From Mycolicibacterium lacusdiani (GTDB lineage Bacteria > Actinomycetota > Actinomycetes > Mycobacteriales > Mycobacteriaceae): a stretch of DNA of 64,000 nt. The notes beneath the pieces are model-generated. The model was not told the origin of the DNA, searched no databases, and saw nothing but the letters and a program-made list of their open reading frames with translations. Below are positions 43,600 to 55,761 of this stretch, one piece after another. Within the stretch, counting starts at the first letter, position 1. Each line of letters opens with the position of its first letter. A program made the translations under genes and the position numbers. The DNA lies in contig NZ_JAKCFC010000001.1 of NCBI RefSeq assembly GCF_021916785.1, positions 744,001 through 808,000 on the forward strand, in the 5' to 3' direction.

Positions 43600-44115
43600 T
43601 CATTGCGTGCCTGGCCTGTCGGATAGCGGAGGTTCGAGGTCCCGAAGGAGATGACCGAATCCATTGATTCGCATGTCGGTTCGAAGCGATGGGCTCGGCC
43701 GGTTAGTCCGCAGCCATCTCGCCAACGCATCGGCTTGCCGTTCCTGGGGGGCATCCGCCACACCAGCGTCGTCGAGGACGAAGTAGCACAAGGTTGCGTC
43801 GCCGTAACGTTCGTCGATCATGCCCGCGGCGGTGGTCGCCTTAACGTCGGCCGCCATGACGCGCAGTTCGAGGAAGGCCCCATCGGCGTGCGGCGCTGCA
43901 GCTGCGTGCAGACGCAACCACTCGTGGAATTCCTGGTACAGGTCGGACGGCAGGGGGTGGCCGGTGCGGGACAAGGCAGTGACCACCACCAGTATCGCCA
44001 GGCTCGGCTCCCCGGCGTGTAGCGCCGTGAGCGCCGCCGAACGCTGCGCCTCCGTGAGGCAGGGTTCGGCGGCCTCCCACATCACCTCGGCCATCTCGAA
44101 GTCTCCCCTGATCAT
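43600..44115 (-). CDS. Hypothetical cytoplasmic protein between ctaD and ccsB
   Basis: 171 residues, no signal or membrane segment, largely helical ('EPCLTEAQRSAALTALHAGE' and 'DALARWLRTNRPS'). I do not recognise the family. It lies on the same strand between ctaD (138 bases upstream) and ccsB (170 bases downstream). Its start is uncertain: ATG 44115 or ATG 44094 are both usable. Confidence 0.55.
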   Translation of the reverse strand: MIRGDFEMAEVMWEAAEPCLTEAQRSAALTALHAGEPSLAILVVVTALSRTGHPLPSDLYQEFHEWLRLHAAAAPHADGAFLELRVMAADVKATTAAGMIDERYGDATLCYFVLDDAGVADAPQERQADALARWLRTNRPSPSLRTDMRINGFGHLLRDLEPPLSDRPGTQ

Positions 44116-44253
44116 TTTGTGCGCCTGTGTGTTTCACCAGCCGACCCTGGCCTCAACCCAGGCCGCGTGCGCGTCCGTATGCCAGCGTCTCGTCGTTCGC
44201 CGCCCAATAAGCTTGGATAGCGCGCGCTCTTCCCGACCATCGCTGAAGCCGGC

Positions 44254-46062
<1,809 letters not shown>

Positions 46063-46068
46063 TTAACC

Positions 46069-46100
46069 TACTGAGAAGACTAGTACTATCTGCCGTAGTA
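46069..46100. promoter_or_regulatory. Two overlapping BlaI-type operators, ctaD promoter
   Basis: TACTGAGAAGACTAGTA (46069-46085) and TACTATCTGCCGTAGTA (46084-46100) share two bases, giving a 15-bp offset. The same offset is found in the ctaE promoter at 54735-54766, so cooperative binding is likely. Confidence 0.7.
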
Positions 46101-46275
46101 AGAAGGCCGAGACTCGCGAGTCGATGGACGATCTCCGATGACGGGCCCCGACGGCAACGGCATCGAGCGGCGCACCGGCTCCGGCTCGCACCGAGAGGGC
46201 GGGGCCACTACGCACCACATGCCCCGCTAGTCAGGCGCCGTTCAGGCTCGGACGAAGTCACGTGACAACGCCACG

Positions 46276-46292
46276 TAGCGGCCTACTACGTA
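46276..46292. promoter_or_regulatory. Weaker BlaI-type site upstream of the M23 gene
   Basis: TAGCGGCCTACTACGTA: right half CTACGTA is perfect, left half is poor. It lies about 195 bases before the M23 peptidase and also close to the far end of the ctaD control region. Confidence 0.45.
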
Positions 46293-46486
46293 GGTGCTTA
46301 CACGCTCGCTCGTTCGACGTGTTACAACAAATGTGTTCAAATGTTCTCTGACACAGAATCTTTGACGCGATGCGGCACTGCCTGATCCACTCTGCGGCGA
46401 CCGGCGGCTTGCTCAACCGCGAGTGTTCGGTTAGCGTCTCGCCAACCACATAACAAATCGGTAACGACAAGGACCGTCTCGAATTG

Positions 46487-47500
46487 GTGCATCACCAAAG
46501 CGCGCGCCGACGAACATCGGCTGACCGTGCGGCCACCGATGTCACCGAGGTCATTGCCTTCGGCGAGTTCGGGGCGTTGGCCGAGACGGCGAGTCGCTAC
46601 AGCCACCCGTTCGCCGTCGATCGGGACGTGCTAAACGCACCCGAACTCGATGACCTCAACGACTTGGCAGACGAGTCGCCACGGCTTCTACTCGCGCCGA
46701 GAAGTGGGTCAGGTCCCGCGATGGCCGTGCCGGTCACCGAGACACGTCCCCAACGACGCCCACTGCCGTCGCACCGAGCCAACTCGAGCACTTCCGCCTC
46801 CACCACGGCCGGGGCGCATCGACGCCTCCCCGACTCAGCGGGTGCAGTGCACAGCAGACTAGTCATCGCGGCCATGGCCGCCGGCGCCGTCGCCGCGGCA
46901 GCAAATGCAGCGGTTGGCGCGACCGAGGCGCGACCCGACCCCATCCTGGTCGCCGACAGCGCAACGTCTCCGCCTGCTTCCCCCAATACTTCAGGGATGC
47001 AGATCGTTTCTGTCTCGAATCAATTCGATGCGGCCGTGCACCAACGGGAACTGGCCAACGGGACGGCCTTCGCCCAGGAACGCGCGCAGCGCGAGTCCCA
47101 ACTTCGGCGCCCACAATTCGCCTTTCCCACTCAGGGCATCCTGACGTCCGGCTTCGGCGCACGCTGGGGAACCTTGCACGCCGGGCTCGACATCGCCAAC
47201 GCCGTCGGCACGCCCATCTACGCCGCGTCGGATGGCCAGGTGATCGCCTCCGGCCCCACACCGGGCTACGGCATGTGGGTAAAGATCCGCGCCGCGGACG
47301 GCACGGTCACGCTTTACGGTCACATCGACACCACCACGGTGCAAGTCGGCGAGCGTGTGATGGCTGGCGACCAGATCGCCACCATGGGCAACAGAGGGAA
47401 CTCGACCGGACCGCACTTGCACTTCGAGGTGCACGGCAACGGATCGATCAAGACCGACCCAATGGCGTGGTTGCAGGAGCGGGGAGTGCGCGGCAGATGA
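46487..47500 (+). CDS. M23-family peptidoglycan endopeptidase, membrane anchored
   Basis: 337 residues from GTG 46487 (TTG 46484 is adjacent). A long cytoplasmic N terminus of about 120 residues, Ser/Arg/Pro-rich, precedes one transmembrane segment ('LVIAAMAAGAVAAAANAAVGA'). The C-terminal lysostaphin-type domain has the zinc ligands in 'GTLHAGLDIANAV' (H-x3-D) and 'TGPHLHFEVHGN' (H-x-H). It resembles mycobacterial Rv0950c-type proteins. It probably cuts stem-peptide cross-links, and its neighbours suggest action together with L,D-transpeptidases on 3-3 linked wall. Confidence 0.87.
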   Translation: MHHQSARRRTSADRAATDVTEVIAFGEFGALAETASRYSHPFAVDRDVLNAPELDDLNDLADESPRLLLAPRSGSGPAMAVPVTETRPQRRPLPSHRANSSTSASTTAGAHRRLPDSAGAVHSRLVIAAMAAGAVAAAANAAVGATEARPDPILVADSATSPPASPNTSGMQIVSVSNQFDAAVHQRELANGTAFAQERAQRESQLRRPQFAFPTQGILTSGFGARWGTLHAGLDIANAVGTPIYAASDGQVIASGPTPGYGMWVKIRAADGTVTLYGHIDTTTVQVGERVMAGDQIATMGNRGNSTGPHLHFEVHGNGSIKTDPMAWLQERGVRGR

Positions 47501-47700
47501 CTCGCGTTGCTACGGTCGCGCCGCCGGGGCCGTCCGCCACCGCAATGCCCTTGGTATGACGGCTGAACGGGAGCCCTGCCGAGTCGAACGGGGCGCGCTG
47601 CACCGCATAACCCGTTACAACGGTCGTGCCCGCTGCGGCTGACGCCGGCGACAAGGGCTCACTTCGGCGCACCCTGCTGAGCCCCACACCGTAAGCTACC

Positions 47701-47717
47701 TACTGACTAGATCAGGA
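47701..47717. promoter_or_regulatory. Imperfect BlaI-type site before the second blaI gene
   Basis: The core TACTGACTAGA is identical to the ctaD-proximal site at 46044, but the right arm is degraded. It overlaps the ribosome site region of the gene at 47727, as expected for autoregulation. Confidence 0.45.
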
Positions 47718-47726
47718 GGTTGGATC

Positions 47727-48113
47727 ATGACGCGGGTGCGTGGCTTCGGAGAACTCGAGGCGTCCATCATGGACCGGCTCTGGAATCGTGACCCTGACGC
47801 CGACACCTCGGTACGACAGATATTCGACGAGTTGAGCAGCGAACGGCACATCGCGTACACCACCGTGATGTCCACAATGGACAACCTCCACGGCAAGGGT
47901 TGGTTATCGCGTGAACGAGACGGCAAGGCATACCGGTACCGGCCGACCCTGACTCGCGAGGAGCACAGTGCGCGGCTCATGCTCGAAGCACTGAGCGGCG
48001 GCGGTCGTTCAGAAGCGGTCCTCAGTCACTTCGTGGCTCAGATCGACACGGAGGAATCCGCTGACCTGCGCGCTGCGCTGCGTCGCCTCGCTCGGAAAAC
48101 AAGCGGCCAATGA
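47727..48113 (+). CDS. BlaI/MecI/CopY-family repressor (second copy)
   Basis: 128 residues, AGGAGG before the ATG. The winged helix ('GFGELEASIMDRLWNRD', 'IAYTTVMSTMDNLHGKGWL') is almost identical in the recognition segment to the copy at 23851-24240, so both should bind the same operator. The C-terminal half ('GGGRSEAVLSHFVAQIDTEE') mediates dimerisation and includes the cleavage region used in BlaI. It overlaps the M56 gene start by 4 bases. Candidate master repressor of the TAC-N11-GTA regulon. Confidence 0.92.
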   Translation: MTRVRGFGELEASIMDRLWNRDPDADTSVRQIFDELSSERHIAYTTVMSTMDNLHGKGWLSRERDGKAYRYRPTLTREEHSARLMLEALSGGGRSEAVLSHFVAQIDTEESADLRAALRRLARKTSGQ

Positions 48114-49054
48114 CCATCGCGGCGGCCTTGATGCTGTACGTCGCGGCGATATTGGCGTTGGGGCCGAAACTGCTGAGCCATATCACCGCTGATGGCGGGG
48201 CGCCGCGGCTCGCAATAGCAGCTTGGACGACCGCGGTGGTGATGGTGATCGGCTGCTCGGTTGCCGCCATCGCGCTGCTCTTGGTCGAGGCCGCCGGACA
48301 CTGGGACAGCCCCGACTCCTTGCTCGTCTCGTGTTTGGAACGTCTACGCGCAATCCTCCTTGGCCATGCCGGATTACCGGCAAGATGGGTCGCAACCGTC
48401 GCGGTGGCCATCGCCGTCGGAAGCTTGGTGGCCGTCGTCGTTCGAATCGGCCGCGCTATGAGTCGCATGCGCATACACACCTTTGCGCACGCCGACGCAG
48501 TGCGCCTGGTCGGCAAGTCGCACGGCAGCGACGTCGTAGTCATCGAGGCAGCTGAACCTGCAGCGTATTGCGTCGCGGGCCGACCCCCGGCGATCGTGGT
48601 GACCACCGCAGCGCTGGCCGCACTCGATGAAGCACAACTGGCAGCCGTCGTCGCCCACGAGCGAGCTCACCTCGACGGCCGGCACGCCTACGTCGTCGCC
48701 GCGGCGCGGGGCCTCACCGCCGCGCTGCCCAAATTCGGGCTCTTCACGAGCGCAGCGACGCACATCGGCGCCCTCCTCGAGATGTGCGCCGACGATACGG
48801 CCGCACGCCGCCACGGCCGTCAGCCGTTGCTCACGGGTTTGCTAACCCTCTCGGGCGCCTTCACCCCGGCCCACGGTCTGGCCGCCGCCGGTATCGCCGT
48901 GCTCACCCGAGCGGTACGGCTATCAGACCCACCACGCGGCATGGCTCGCATGCAGGCCCAAGTAACGCTGAGCGGTGCGGTGGCGGCAATGGCCGCTACG
49001 CCGCTAGCGATCGTCGCTCTGGCGCTGACGGGCGCGTTGATCTGCTTCGCGTAG
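48110..49054 (+). CDS. BlaR/M56-family membrane metallopeptidase (second copy)
   Basis: 314 residues, four to five helices, HExxH in 'VVAHERAHLDGRH' and the third-ligand region 'EMCADDTAARRHG'. As in the first copy, no extracellular penicillin-binding domain follows, so the inducing signal is not evident. It is translated with the repressor before it. Likely the membrane protease that relieves repression. Confidence 0.88.
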   Translation: MTIAAALMLYVAAILALGPKLLSHITADGGAPRLAIAAWTTAVVMVIGCSVAAIALLLVEAAGHWDSPDSLLVSCLERLRAILLGHAGLPARWVATVAVAIAVGSLVAVVVRIGRAMSRMRIHTFAHADAVRLVGKSHGSDVVVIEAAEPAAYCVAGRPPAIVVTTAALAALDEAQLAAVVAHERAHLDGRHAYVVAAARGLTAALPKFGLFTSAATHIGALLEMCADDTAARRHGRQPLLTGLLTLSGAFTPAHGLAAAGIAVLTRAVRLSDPPRGMARMQAQVTLSGAVAAMAATPLAIVALALTGALICFA

Positions 49055-49157
49055 AGCGCGTACGACATGCCCACGGTTGCTGACACCAAATGCCATGCCA
49101 CAGGGCTGCTTCGACGATGGAGGCAAATACGGGCCTGGGAGGTTCTGTCGGTGCCGA

Positions 49158-49361
49158 CTAGGCGCCGGGAAGCATCACCATGCCGGCGAGGTAAGCGCCG
49201 GCAGAGTCGGCCATGGCGAAGGCCAACACGGTCAAAAACAGAGCCAGGAGCAGTGCCGTCGCGATCCATCGGCGAGCCAACCGACGCTTCCGCGGCGCTC
49301 GACGGTGCTCAGTGCACGTCAACCACGGTCCGTGACAAGACACGGCCACTGCGCTCTTCAC
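49158..49361 (-). CDS. Small membrane protein, divergent from DUF305
   Basis: 67 residues starting at a GTG. A Cys/His-containing N terminus ('VSCHGPWLTCTEH'), a basic stretch ('RRAPRKRRLARRW') and one or two hydrophobic segments ('IATALLLALFLTVLAFAMA', 'AGAYLAGMVML'). No family recognised. The BlaI-type operator at 49372 sits immediately upstream, between it and the DUF305 gene. Confidence 0.5.
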   Translation of the reverse strand: MKSAVAVSCHGPWLTCTEHRRAPRKRRLARRWIATALLLALFLTVLAFAMADSAGAYLAGMVMLPGA

Positions 49362-49371
49362 GTCTTCAATC

Positions 49372-49388
49372 TACTATGACGCTACGTA
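49372..49388. promoter_or_regulatory. BlaI-type operator in a divergent promoter
   Basis: TACTATGACGCTACGTA; right half CTACGTA is perfect. It lies 42 bases before the DUF305 gene at 49430 and 11 bases before the leftward gene. Confidence 0.65.
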
Positions 49389-49429
49389 AGTGACCAGCGC
49401 TTCACGGTCACCCGACACGAGGTGCAGTA

Positions 49430-50146
49430 ATGGGTTCTCAGATCTATGTCGGCACGCTCCGAGGCTGCAACGGGCGCCGTCTGCCGAGCGGCGCTCGAAC
49501 GACATGCCCACGCATCGATCCGGCCACCCACACCGGCCGGGCGGCTCGCACGGCATGGGTGTCACTCACACTCGTGACGACGATGCTTATGACGGGATGC
49601 GGCGGCGCGAATTCTCTTACTTCGCAACCAGATTTAGGTGGCGCGCCTGCCGTCACTGAACAATCGCACACTCGATCCGACGTGATGTTCGCCCTCGACA
49701 TCATCGATCACAGCGCTCAGGCCATTGCGCTGAGCAACCCGGCCATGAGCAAGCAAGGCATCGCGCCAATGGTCCGCGACATCGCCCAACGAATATCCGC
49801 GACCAGCACCACCAATCTCAACCAGCTGCAAACACTCCTTCAAGAGTGGGGATTCGCTCCCCCTCCCGTCGGGCAACCGCCGACAGCGGCGGCACCCAGC
49901 ATCCCCGTTGCGCCGGGTGAACACCCCCTTGCCGTCGACGCCGACGTGCGTCGCGCAGCCAATGCGACCGGCCCGGATGCAGGGGGCCAGTATCTCGATT
50001 TGATGATTAGGCAACACCATTTCACCATCTCGGCCGCGCGTGACCAGCTGCAGACAGGGTCGAATCCTCGCGCGAGGGCGATCGCGCGCTCGCTCATCGA
50101 GCGCCAGCAGTCCGAGATCGTGGCCATGGAGGCCCTTCAGCGCTGA
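49430..50146 (+). CDS. DUF305 lipoprotein (second copy)
   Basis: 238 residues; lipobox 'TTMLMTGCGG' preceded by an unusually long N-terminal region of about 45 residues, so a later start (GTG 49558) is possible. The DUF305 helical pairs carry 'MFALDIIDHSAQAIALS' and 'LMIRQHHFTISAARDQL', with fewer His than the copy at 27145 and without its Met-rich loop. That suggests a changed or weaker metal site. Controlled by the operator at 49372. Confidence 0.75.
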   Translation: MGSQIYVGTLRGCNGRRLPSGARTTCPRIDPATHTGRAARTAWVSLTLVTTMLMTGCGGANSLTSQPDLGGAPAVTEQSHTRSDVMFALDIIDHSAQAIALSNPAMSKQGIAPMVRDIAQRISATSTTNLNQLQTLLQEWGFAPPPVGQPPTAAAPSIPVAPGEHPLAVDADVRRAANATGPDAGGQYLDLMIRQHHFTISAARDQLQTGSNPRARAIARSLIERQQSEIVAMEALQR

Positions 50147-50199
50147 CGGGAACTCCCGGGGACCCGGCTGCCAGTCTTGGGATCGTGGTTGCCATGCGG

Positions 50200-51180
50200 T
50201 CACTCGTGCTCGCTGGCAGGCCTCGGCTCGACGGTCGAAGGCCGCGATTGTTGACGCAGCCCGCGCAGAAACGCGTTATAGGCAGCCAATTCGGCGTCGT
50301 CGCGTTCGACGTCGGCCTCCCTCTTGACCGACTCCGACGCCTCGTCACGCTGCCACCGGATGGCGAAGATCAACGTAATCAGCAACGCGACGGGCTCGCC
50401 GTACGACCACGCCAAACCGCCGGCGACCGCCTGATCGGCGACCGGGTCGACGTTCCAGCCCGATGGTGGATGAGCAAAGGTGTCGGTGAGCGCCCGCGGC
50501 GCCATCATCAAGATGACACCAATGAAGACGTGCAGGGGCATCTCGACGAATATGTCGAAGAACCGGCCAAGGTTGCTCTGCCGGACTGGCAATGGACCGG
50601 TCGACAAGATCGGCACTATGAACAGCAGTCCGCTAATCAAGAAGAACATCTGCAGTGTGACGTGTCCAGCCACGCTGGCTGCCGCCGCGTCGAAGAGGTC
50701 GGACAGGTACAGGCCGTAGTAGCTCAGCAAGAAGACCGGAATGGTGAAGCCGGGATGCAGCACGATTCTGCTCGCCCGGCACCGCAGTCCCCCGAGCGCA
50801 GCGACTAACACGTACCGTCCAAATCCACGATGAGGCGTAGACCTGAGCAACAGTCGCCCGGGTGCACCGAGCACCAGCAGCGGTGGAACGAGGATCGACA
50901 ACGTGAGATGTTGAAACATGAAGGCGCTGAACAGGCGGTAGCCGTAGCCGTCGATGGCTAGGCCCGTCACCGCCGCCAAGGCCAGGCACCCCGCCAAGAA
51001 ACTCGCCGTTCGCATCCAGGCCCACTCGCGGCCCTGCGACTTGACGACTCGAACGGCAGCCACGTACCACACCGCCAACGCAACGGCCATCATGGGCAAG
51101 ATTGGAAGCGGCGGCGGGAACCACCCCAGCATCGCCCACAACGACGGCGGAGAGGCGGGAAGTACAACCTCACCGATCAC
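50200..51180 (-). CDS. CtaG-type cytochrome oxidase assembly protein
   Basis: 326 residues from GTG 51180, placed 10 bases after AGGGGG (TTG 51213 also possible). Seven helices of the Caa3_CtaG family with 'FMFQHLTLSILVPPLLVLG' (His), 'YGLYLSDLFDAAAAS' and 'FVEMPLHVFIGVILMM' (His). The C terminus is long, charged and cytoplasmic. It is thought to insert copper into CuB. It follows the ResA-like gene on the same strand (86-base gap), so both probably come from the operator at 52102. The second CtaG domain in the window is in the CopD fusion. Confidence 0.82.
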   Translation of the reverse strand: MIGEVVLPASPPSLWAMLGWFPPPLPILPMMAVALAVWYVAAVRVVKSQGREWAWMRTASFLAGCLALAAVTGLAIDGYGYRLFSAFMFQHLTLSILVPPLLVLGAPGRLLLRSTPHRGFGRYVLVAALGGLRCRASRIVLHPGFTIPVFLLSYYGLYLSDLFDAAAASVAGHVTLQMFFLISGLLFIVPILSTGPLPVRQSNLGRFFDIFVEMPLHVFIGVILMMAPRALTDTFAHPPSGWNVDPVADQAVAGGLAWSYGEPVALLITLIFAIRWQRDEASESVKREADVERDDAELAAYNAFLRGLRQQSRPSTVEPRPASEHE

Positions 51181-51265
51181 CAGGCCGTCCCCCTTCAAGT
51201 CGCGGCGTTGCAATCGCGTACCGGCCGCACCACTCGCCGACCTTCAGCCGGGGCGCAGTCGCCGT

Positions 51266-51994
51266 TCACTTCGGAAGCCCTGAGTCGCTCACAGCCTCGG
51301 CGGCGAGGCGACGGACCAGGGGTTCGAGATCCTCGGCGAGCAGCGCCCGGAGGAACACTGCGGCGACGCGGTGCGACCGGTCCAAGACGATGGTTGACGG
51401 AATGACGGTGGTGGGATACCTCTCGCCCAACGCGATCATCGTGCGCATCGGCGGGTCGTAAATCGACGGAAATGTGACCTTTCGATCGATGATGAAGTCG
51501 ACCGCAGCTTGGCGGTTGTTATCACGGACATCGATGCCCAAGAAGGCCACGCCCTCGGACCGGGTAGCGTCGTACACCTTCTGCAGCTCCGGCATCTCCG
51601 TGCGACAGGGACCACACCACTGACCCCACACGTTGATGACCACCACCTGCCCGGTGAAGTCATCGACTGACAACGTGCGGTCGGGGTCCATCAAATCGGG
51701 TCCGCGAATCGGCCCCGGACTACCACGATCTTGCGGCGGGTCATAGAGGATATCGACCTGCCCGCCCGGCGACACGAACTCGAAGGAACCGCCCTGAGCG
51801 ACCGCATCGGTCCCACTAGAACACCCGGACACTGCGGCGCTGAGCAATACGGTACTCAGACCCACGACGATTCCGCGCCGGATTGCCGCTGCACCGCGTG
51901 ACGGTACTCGCCGGCGACGCTCAACGCGTGTCGTCGTTCCCCACGTGGACGTCCGTGGCACACCGGTTAGTCCATCAGTCACTTCAGCCGCCAC
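51266..51994 (-). CDS. ResA/CcmG-like thioredoxin lipoprotein
   Basis: 242 residues. The lipobox 'LLSAAVSGC' lies after an extended N terminus. The thioredoxin fold has the active site W-C-G-P-C in 'VWGQWCGPCRTEMPELQ' and cis-Pro in 'TTVIPSTIVLD'. ResA-type proteins reduce the CXXCH motif of apo-cytochrome c, or the CuA/CuB-related Cys, outside the membrane; with CcsB and CtaG here it completes a set of maturation factors. It is transcribed divergently from an L,D-transpeptidase, with a single near-perfect BlaI-type operator between them. Confidence 0.85.
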   Translation of the reverse strand: MAAEVTDGLTGVPRTSTWGTTTRVERRRRVPSRGAAAIRRGIVVGLSTVLLSAAVSGCSSGTDAVAQGGSFEFVSPGGQVDILYDPPQDRGSPGPIRGPDLMDPDRTLSVDDFTGQVVVINVWGQWCGPCRTEMPELQKVYDATRSEGVAFLGIDVRDNNRQAAVDFIIDRKVTFPSIYDPPMRTMIALGERYPTTVIPSTIVLDRSHRVAAVFLRALLAEDLEPLVRRLAAEAVSDSGLPK

Positions 51995-52101
51995 TCACTT
52001 GGCCTCACCCTCTGCGGAACAATTACTGCACGGCCCCACACGATTGCCAGCCATTCTCTGCGGCAGCCGTGTACCAGCGGCCGAACGCGCACAGCACATT
52101 C

Positions 52102-52118
52102 TACGTAGCGACTACGTA
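52102..52118. promoter_or_regulatory. Best BlaI-type operator, divergent resA/L,D-transpeptidase promoter
   Basis: TACGTAG-CGA-CTACGTA is a perfect 7-bp inverted repeat with a 3-base centre. It lies 42 bases before the L,D-transpeptidase and 108 before the ResA gene. This copy defines the motif. Confidence 0.75.
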
Positions 52119-52159
52119 CGATGTTAACGCAACGACTCCACCACGAATGACGGGACGAC

Positions 52160-53407
52160 ATGATGAGGCGGATCCACTCCGCGGCGAGCCGGCAGCGCAA
52201 GAGCATCTGGCGGACGACGCTGATGTTGTTGACGATCCTCGGCGTGGTCTCGAGCGTCGCAGCGTGCGGCGGCGGTCTCCCCACGCCACAGCAGGAGCAG
52301 CAATCCAGGGCGATCGTCGACAAGGGCACTCCTTACGCCGATCTGCTCGTTCCGAGCGTGCAAACGTCGGTCGCCGAGGGCGACGTCGGGGTCCCGGTGG
52401 AGTCGCCGGTTACGGTCAGCGCGGTGTCCGGTGTGCTGGGCGCCGTGACCCTCACAAACGAGGAGGGTCGAGTGGTCGCGGGCGAAGTGAGCGCCGACGG
52501 CGTCACGTGGCGCTCTGCGGAGCCACTGGGTTACAACCGGACCTACACGTTGAACGCCGAGGCGCTCGGGCTCAGTGGCATCGCGCGCAGCAGCGCCACG
52601 TTCGAGACGCACTCGCCACAGGACCTCACGATGCCCTACGTGTTGCCCAACGAAGGCGAAGTCGTCGGCGTCGGGCAGCCCATCGCCGTGCGCTTCGACG
52701 AAGACATCCCCGACCGGCTCGCCGCTCAAGATGCGATCACCGTCACGACGAATCCTCCGGTCGAGGGCGCCTTCTACTGGCTAAGCGACCGCGAAGTCCG
52801 ATGGCGCCCAGCGCAGTACTGGAACCCGGGGACCACGGTAGAAGTCAACGTCAAGGCCTACGGCGTCGACATGGGAGAAGGACTCTTCGGTCAAGACGAC
52901 GCCTCCACGCGGTTCACGATCGGTGACGAAGTCATCGCCACTGCCGATGACACCACCAAGACGATGACCGTGCGTGTCAACGGCAACGTCGTCAAGACGA
53001 TGCCCATCTCCATGGGCAAGGACAAGACGCCCACCGACAACGGCACCTACGTCATCGGTGATCGATATTCGTTTCTGGTCATGGACTCCTCGACCTATGG
53101 CGTGCCGGTGAATTCCCCCGACGGCTACCGCACCGAGGTCAACTGGGCCACTCAGATGTCCTATAGCGGAATCTACGTGCATGCCGCCCCATGGTCGGTC
53201 GGCAGCCAGGGCCGCGACAATGTCAGTCACGGATGCCTCAACGCCAGCACCGAGAACGGCAAGTGGTTCTACGACAACACCAAACGAGGCGACATCGTGG
53301 AGGTCGTCAACACGGTGGGGCCCACCTTGTCCGGTACCGATGGACTCGGCGACTGGAACATCCCCTGGGATCAGTGGAAAGCGGGCAACGCTGCGGTAAC
53401 CGGCTAA
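52160..53407 (+). CDS. L,D-transpeptidase lipoprotein, LdtB-type (second copy)
   Basis: 415 residues (ATG 52160, a second ATG follows at once). Lipobox '[10 protein letters not shown]', two Ig-like domains ('[18 protein letters not shown]' in the second) and a YkuD domain with '[11 protein letters not shown]' and nucleophile Cys near residue 359 in '[10 protein letters not shown]'. It is closely similar along its length to the protein at 28439. It overlaps the convergent RipC-like gene by 4 bases. The two LdtB-type paralogues appear to be under different regulators: this one under the BlaI-type dyad, the other under the two-component box. Confidence 0.93.
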   Translation: MMRRIHSAASRQRKSIWRTTLMLLTILGVVSSVAACGGGLPTPQQEQQSRAIVDKGTPYADLLVPSVQTSVAEGDVGVPVESPVTVSAVSGVLGAVTLTNEEGRVVAGEVSADGVTWRSAEPLGYNRTYTLNAEALGLSGIARSSATFETHSPQDLTMPYVLPNEGEVVGVGQPIAVRFDEDIPDRLAAQDAITVTTNPPVEGAFYWLSDREVRWRPAQYWNPGTTVEVNVKAYGVDMGEGLFGQDDASTRFTIGDEVIATADDTTKTMTVRVNGNVVKTMPISMGKDKTPTDNGTYVIGDRYSFLVMDSSTYGVPVNSPDGYRTEVNWATQMSYSGIYVHAAPWSVGSQGRDNVSHGCLNASTENGKWFYDNTKRGDIVEVVNTVGPTLSGTDGLGDWNIPWDQWKAGNAAVTG

Positions 53408-54495
53408 TACCGGCGCACGTTGTAGATCGGCGCCGACGAGATCGGCGCCACCTTCACCGGCGTGCCATAGGTGGAGGCGTGCACCATGTTGCCGTTGCCG
53501 ATGTAGATGCCCGCGTGTGAGGCGTCCGAATAGAAGGTGACGATGTCTCCGGGCTGCACTTCCGCGGTCGCCACGGGTTGTCCGCCCGCCGCAAGCGCCT
53601 GACTCGACCGCGGGAGCGACTTGCCGCTCTGCAGAAACGCCCACTTGATGAGCCCCGAGCAGTCGAAGGCATCCGGCCCTGTCGCACCCCACGAGTAAGG
53701 CGCACCCACTCGGGTCAGCGCCGCCTGCACCACCATCGCCCCCTCGGGTGAGTTAGGCGGACTCGGCGCCACCGGCGGTGTCGCTTCGGGCAACGCCACG
53801 ATGACAGGGTCTGCCGGGGGCGGGGGGGCGGGCGGCATCGGCCCAGGGTCGGCAAGCGCTGCACGTTGACCCGGAGTCAACGCCCGATACAACGCCTCCA
53901 CTTCGGCGACCTGCGCACGTAGGCGGCTCTGCTTGGATTGCAGGCTGGCGCGGACCGCTGACGCCTGTTCCGCGGCTGTGCGTGCTGCCATCGCCGACGA
54001 TTGCGCCGCGCGCGCGGCCTCGTCGGCACGGTTGGACGCGTCGCGAAAGGCGACTACCCGGTCAGAAACGTGAGTGGCCATCACCCGGCTCGTCGTGAGT
54101 CCATCGAGCAGGCGTTGCGGAGACTGCGCGGTCAACGCAGCACCGACCATGCTGGTCGAGCCTCCCATATACGCCGCAGCCGCTACCTCGTTCACCGCGG
54201 CCTGATACCGACCAAGGTCGGCTCGCGCTGCGGTCATCGCCCCGAGTTCAGCGCGTTCGAGACCCTCGGCCGCGCGCTGTGCCGCGACTTTCGATTCGAG
54301 GTCCAGTTCGGCCGAATACACCGCTTCCGAAGTCCGCTCGGCTTCCCGAGAAAGCTCCGTCATTTTAGCCAAGGCATCAGCAGCCGGGTCGGCCCACGCT
54401 CTCTCCGCCGAGTCACCAAGCGACAGTGCCAACACGAACGCCACGACGAGAGCGCCCGCCGAACGGCATGCCCCGGCAGGGCGATTCATCCTCAA
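53404..54495 (-). CDS. RipC-like NlpC/P60 endopeptidase with coiled coil
   Basis: 363 residues with a signal peptide ('[22 protein letters not shown]'). Residues about 38-215 form a long coiled coil rich in Ala, Glu and Arg. A Pro-rich hinge ('[12 protein letters not shown]') follows, then the NlpC/P60 domain with Cys near residue 279 in '[11 protein letters not shown]' and His near 327 in '[12 protein letters not shown]'. The coiled-coil plus P60 architecture is that of mycobacterial RipC (Rv2190c), regulated in that species by FtsEX. A shortened pseudogene of it lies at 27981. The operator at 54525 is directly upstream. Confidence 0.9.
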   Translation of the reverse strand: MRMNRPAGACRSAGALVVAFVLALSLGDSAERAWADPAADALAKMTELSREAERTSEAVYSAELDLESKVAAQRAAEGLERAELGAMTAARADLGRYQAAVNEVAAAAYMGGSTSMVGAALTAQSPQRLLDGLTTSRVMATHVSDRVVAFRDASNRADEAARAAQSSAMAARTAAEQASAVRASLQSKQSRLRAQVAEVEALYRALTPGQRAALADPGPMPPAPPPPADPVIVALPEATPPVAPSPPNSPEGAMVVQAALTRVGAPYSWGATGPDAFDCSGLIKWAFLQSGKSLPRSSQALAAGGQPVATAEVQPGDIVTFYSDASHAGIYIGNGNMVHASTYGTPVKVAPISSAPIYNVRRY

Positions 54496-54524
54496 GACAT
54501 CAGTCCTAACACCGCAGGGAGATC

Positions 54525-54541
54525 TATGGTCTAGCTACGTA
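54525..54541. promoter_or_regulatory. BlaI-type site before the RipC-like gene
   Basis: TATGGTCTAGCTACGTA: right half CTACGTA perfect, left half begins TAT instead of TAC. It is 30 bases upstream of the leftward start. Confidence 0.5.
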
Positions 54542-54734
54542 GGTCACGGAAAGATTACGAGCAACGTCGTCCGATGTCCACGCCCCCGGCCATATCCATC
54601 GGCGCGTGCGCACCCGACACGAGTTCACCTTCCTGTCGAGGCCACGGAAAAATTGTGACTGCCGCTGCTGATTCAAGACTCCGGTTCAGCAGCGTCCCAG
54701 CGCCGCAGCGACCGCAATCCACGGTGTGCGATAG

Positions 54735-54766
54735 TAGGTAGCGACATAGTAGGTAGCGTCCTAGTA
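54735..54766. promoter_or_regulatory. Two overlapping BlaI-type operators, ctaE promoter
   Basis: TAGGTAGCGACATAGTA (54735-54751) and TAGGTAGCGTCCTAGTA (54750-54766), offset by 15 bp as at ctaD. The second ends 34 bases before the ctaE start. The units differ at three positions, so they look like a local duplication. Confidence 0.7.
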
Positions 54767-54767
54767 G

Positions 54768-55741
<974 letters not shown>

Positions 55742-55761
55742 CCAGTGCGCGAACCGCGCGA

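Noticed and set aside
49345..49365. TCTTCA repeats at 49.35 kb as a two-component box
   Set aside because: The repeats are 8 bp apart rather than 11 and lie in the start of a small gene.
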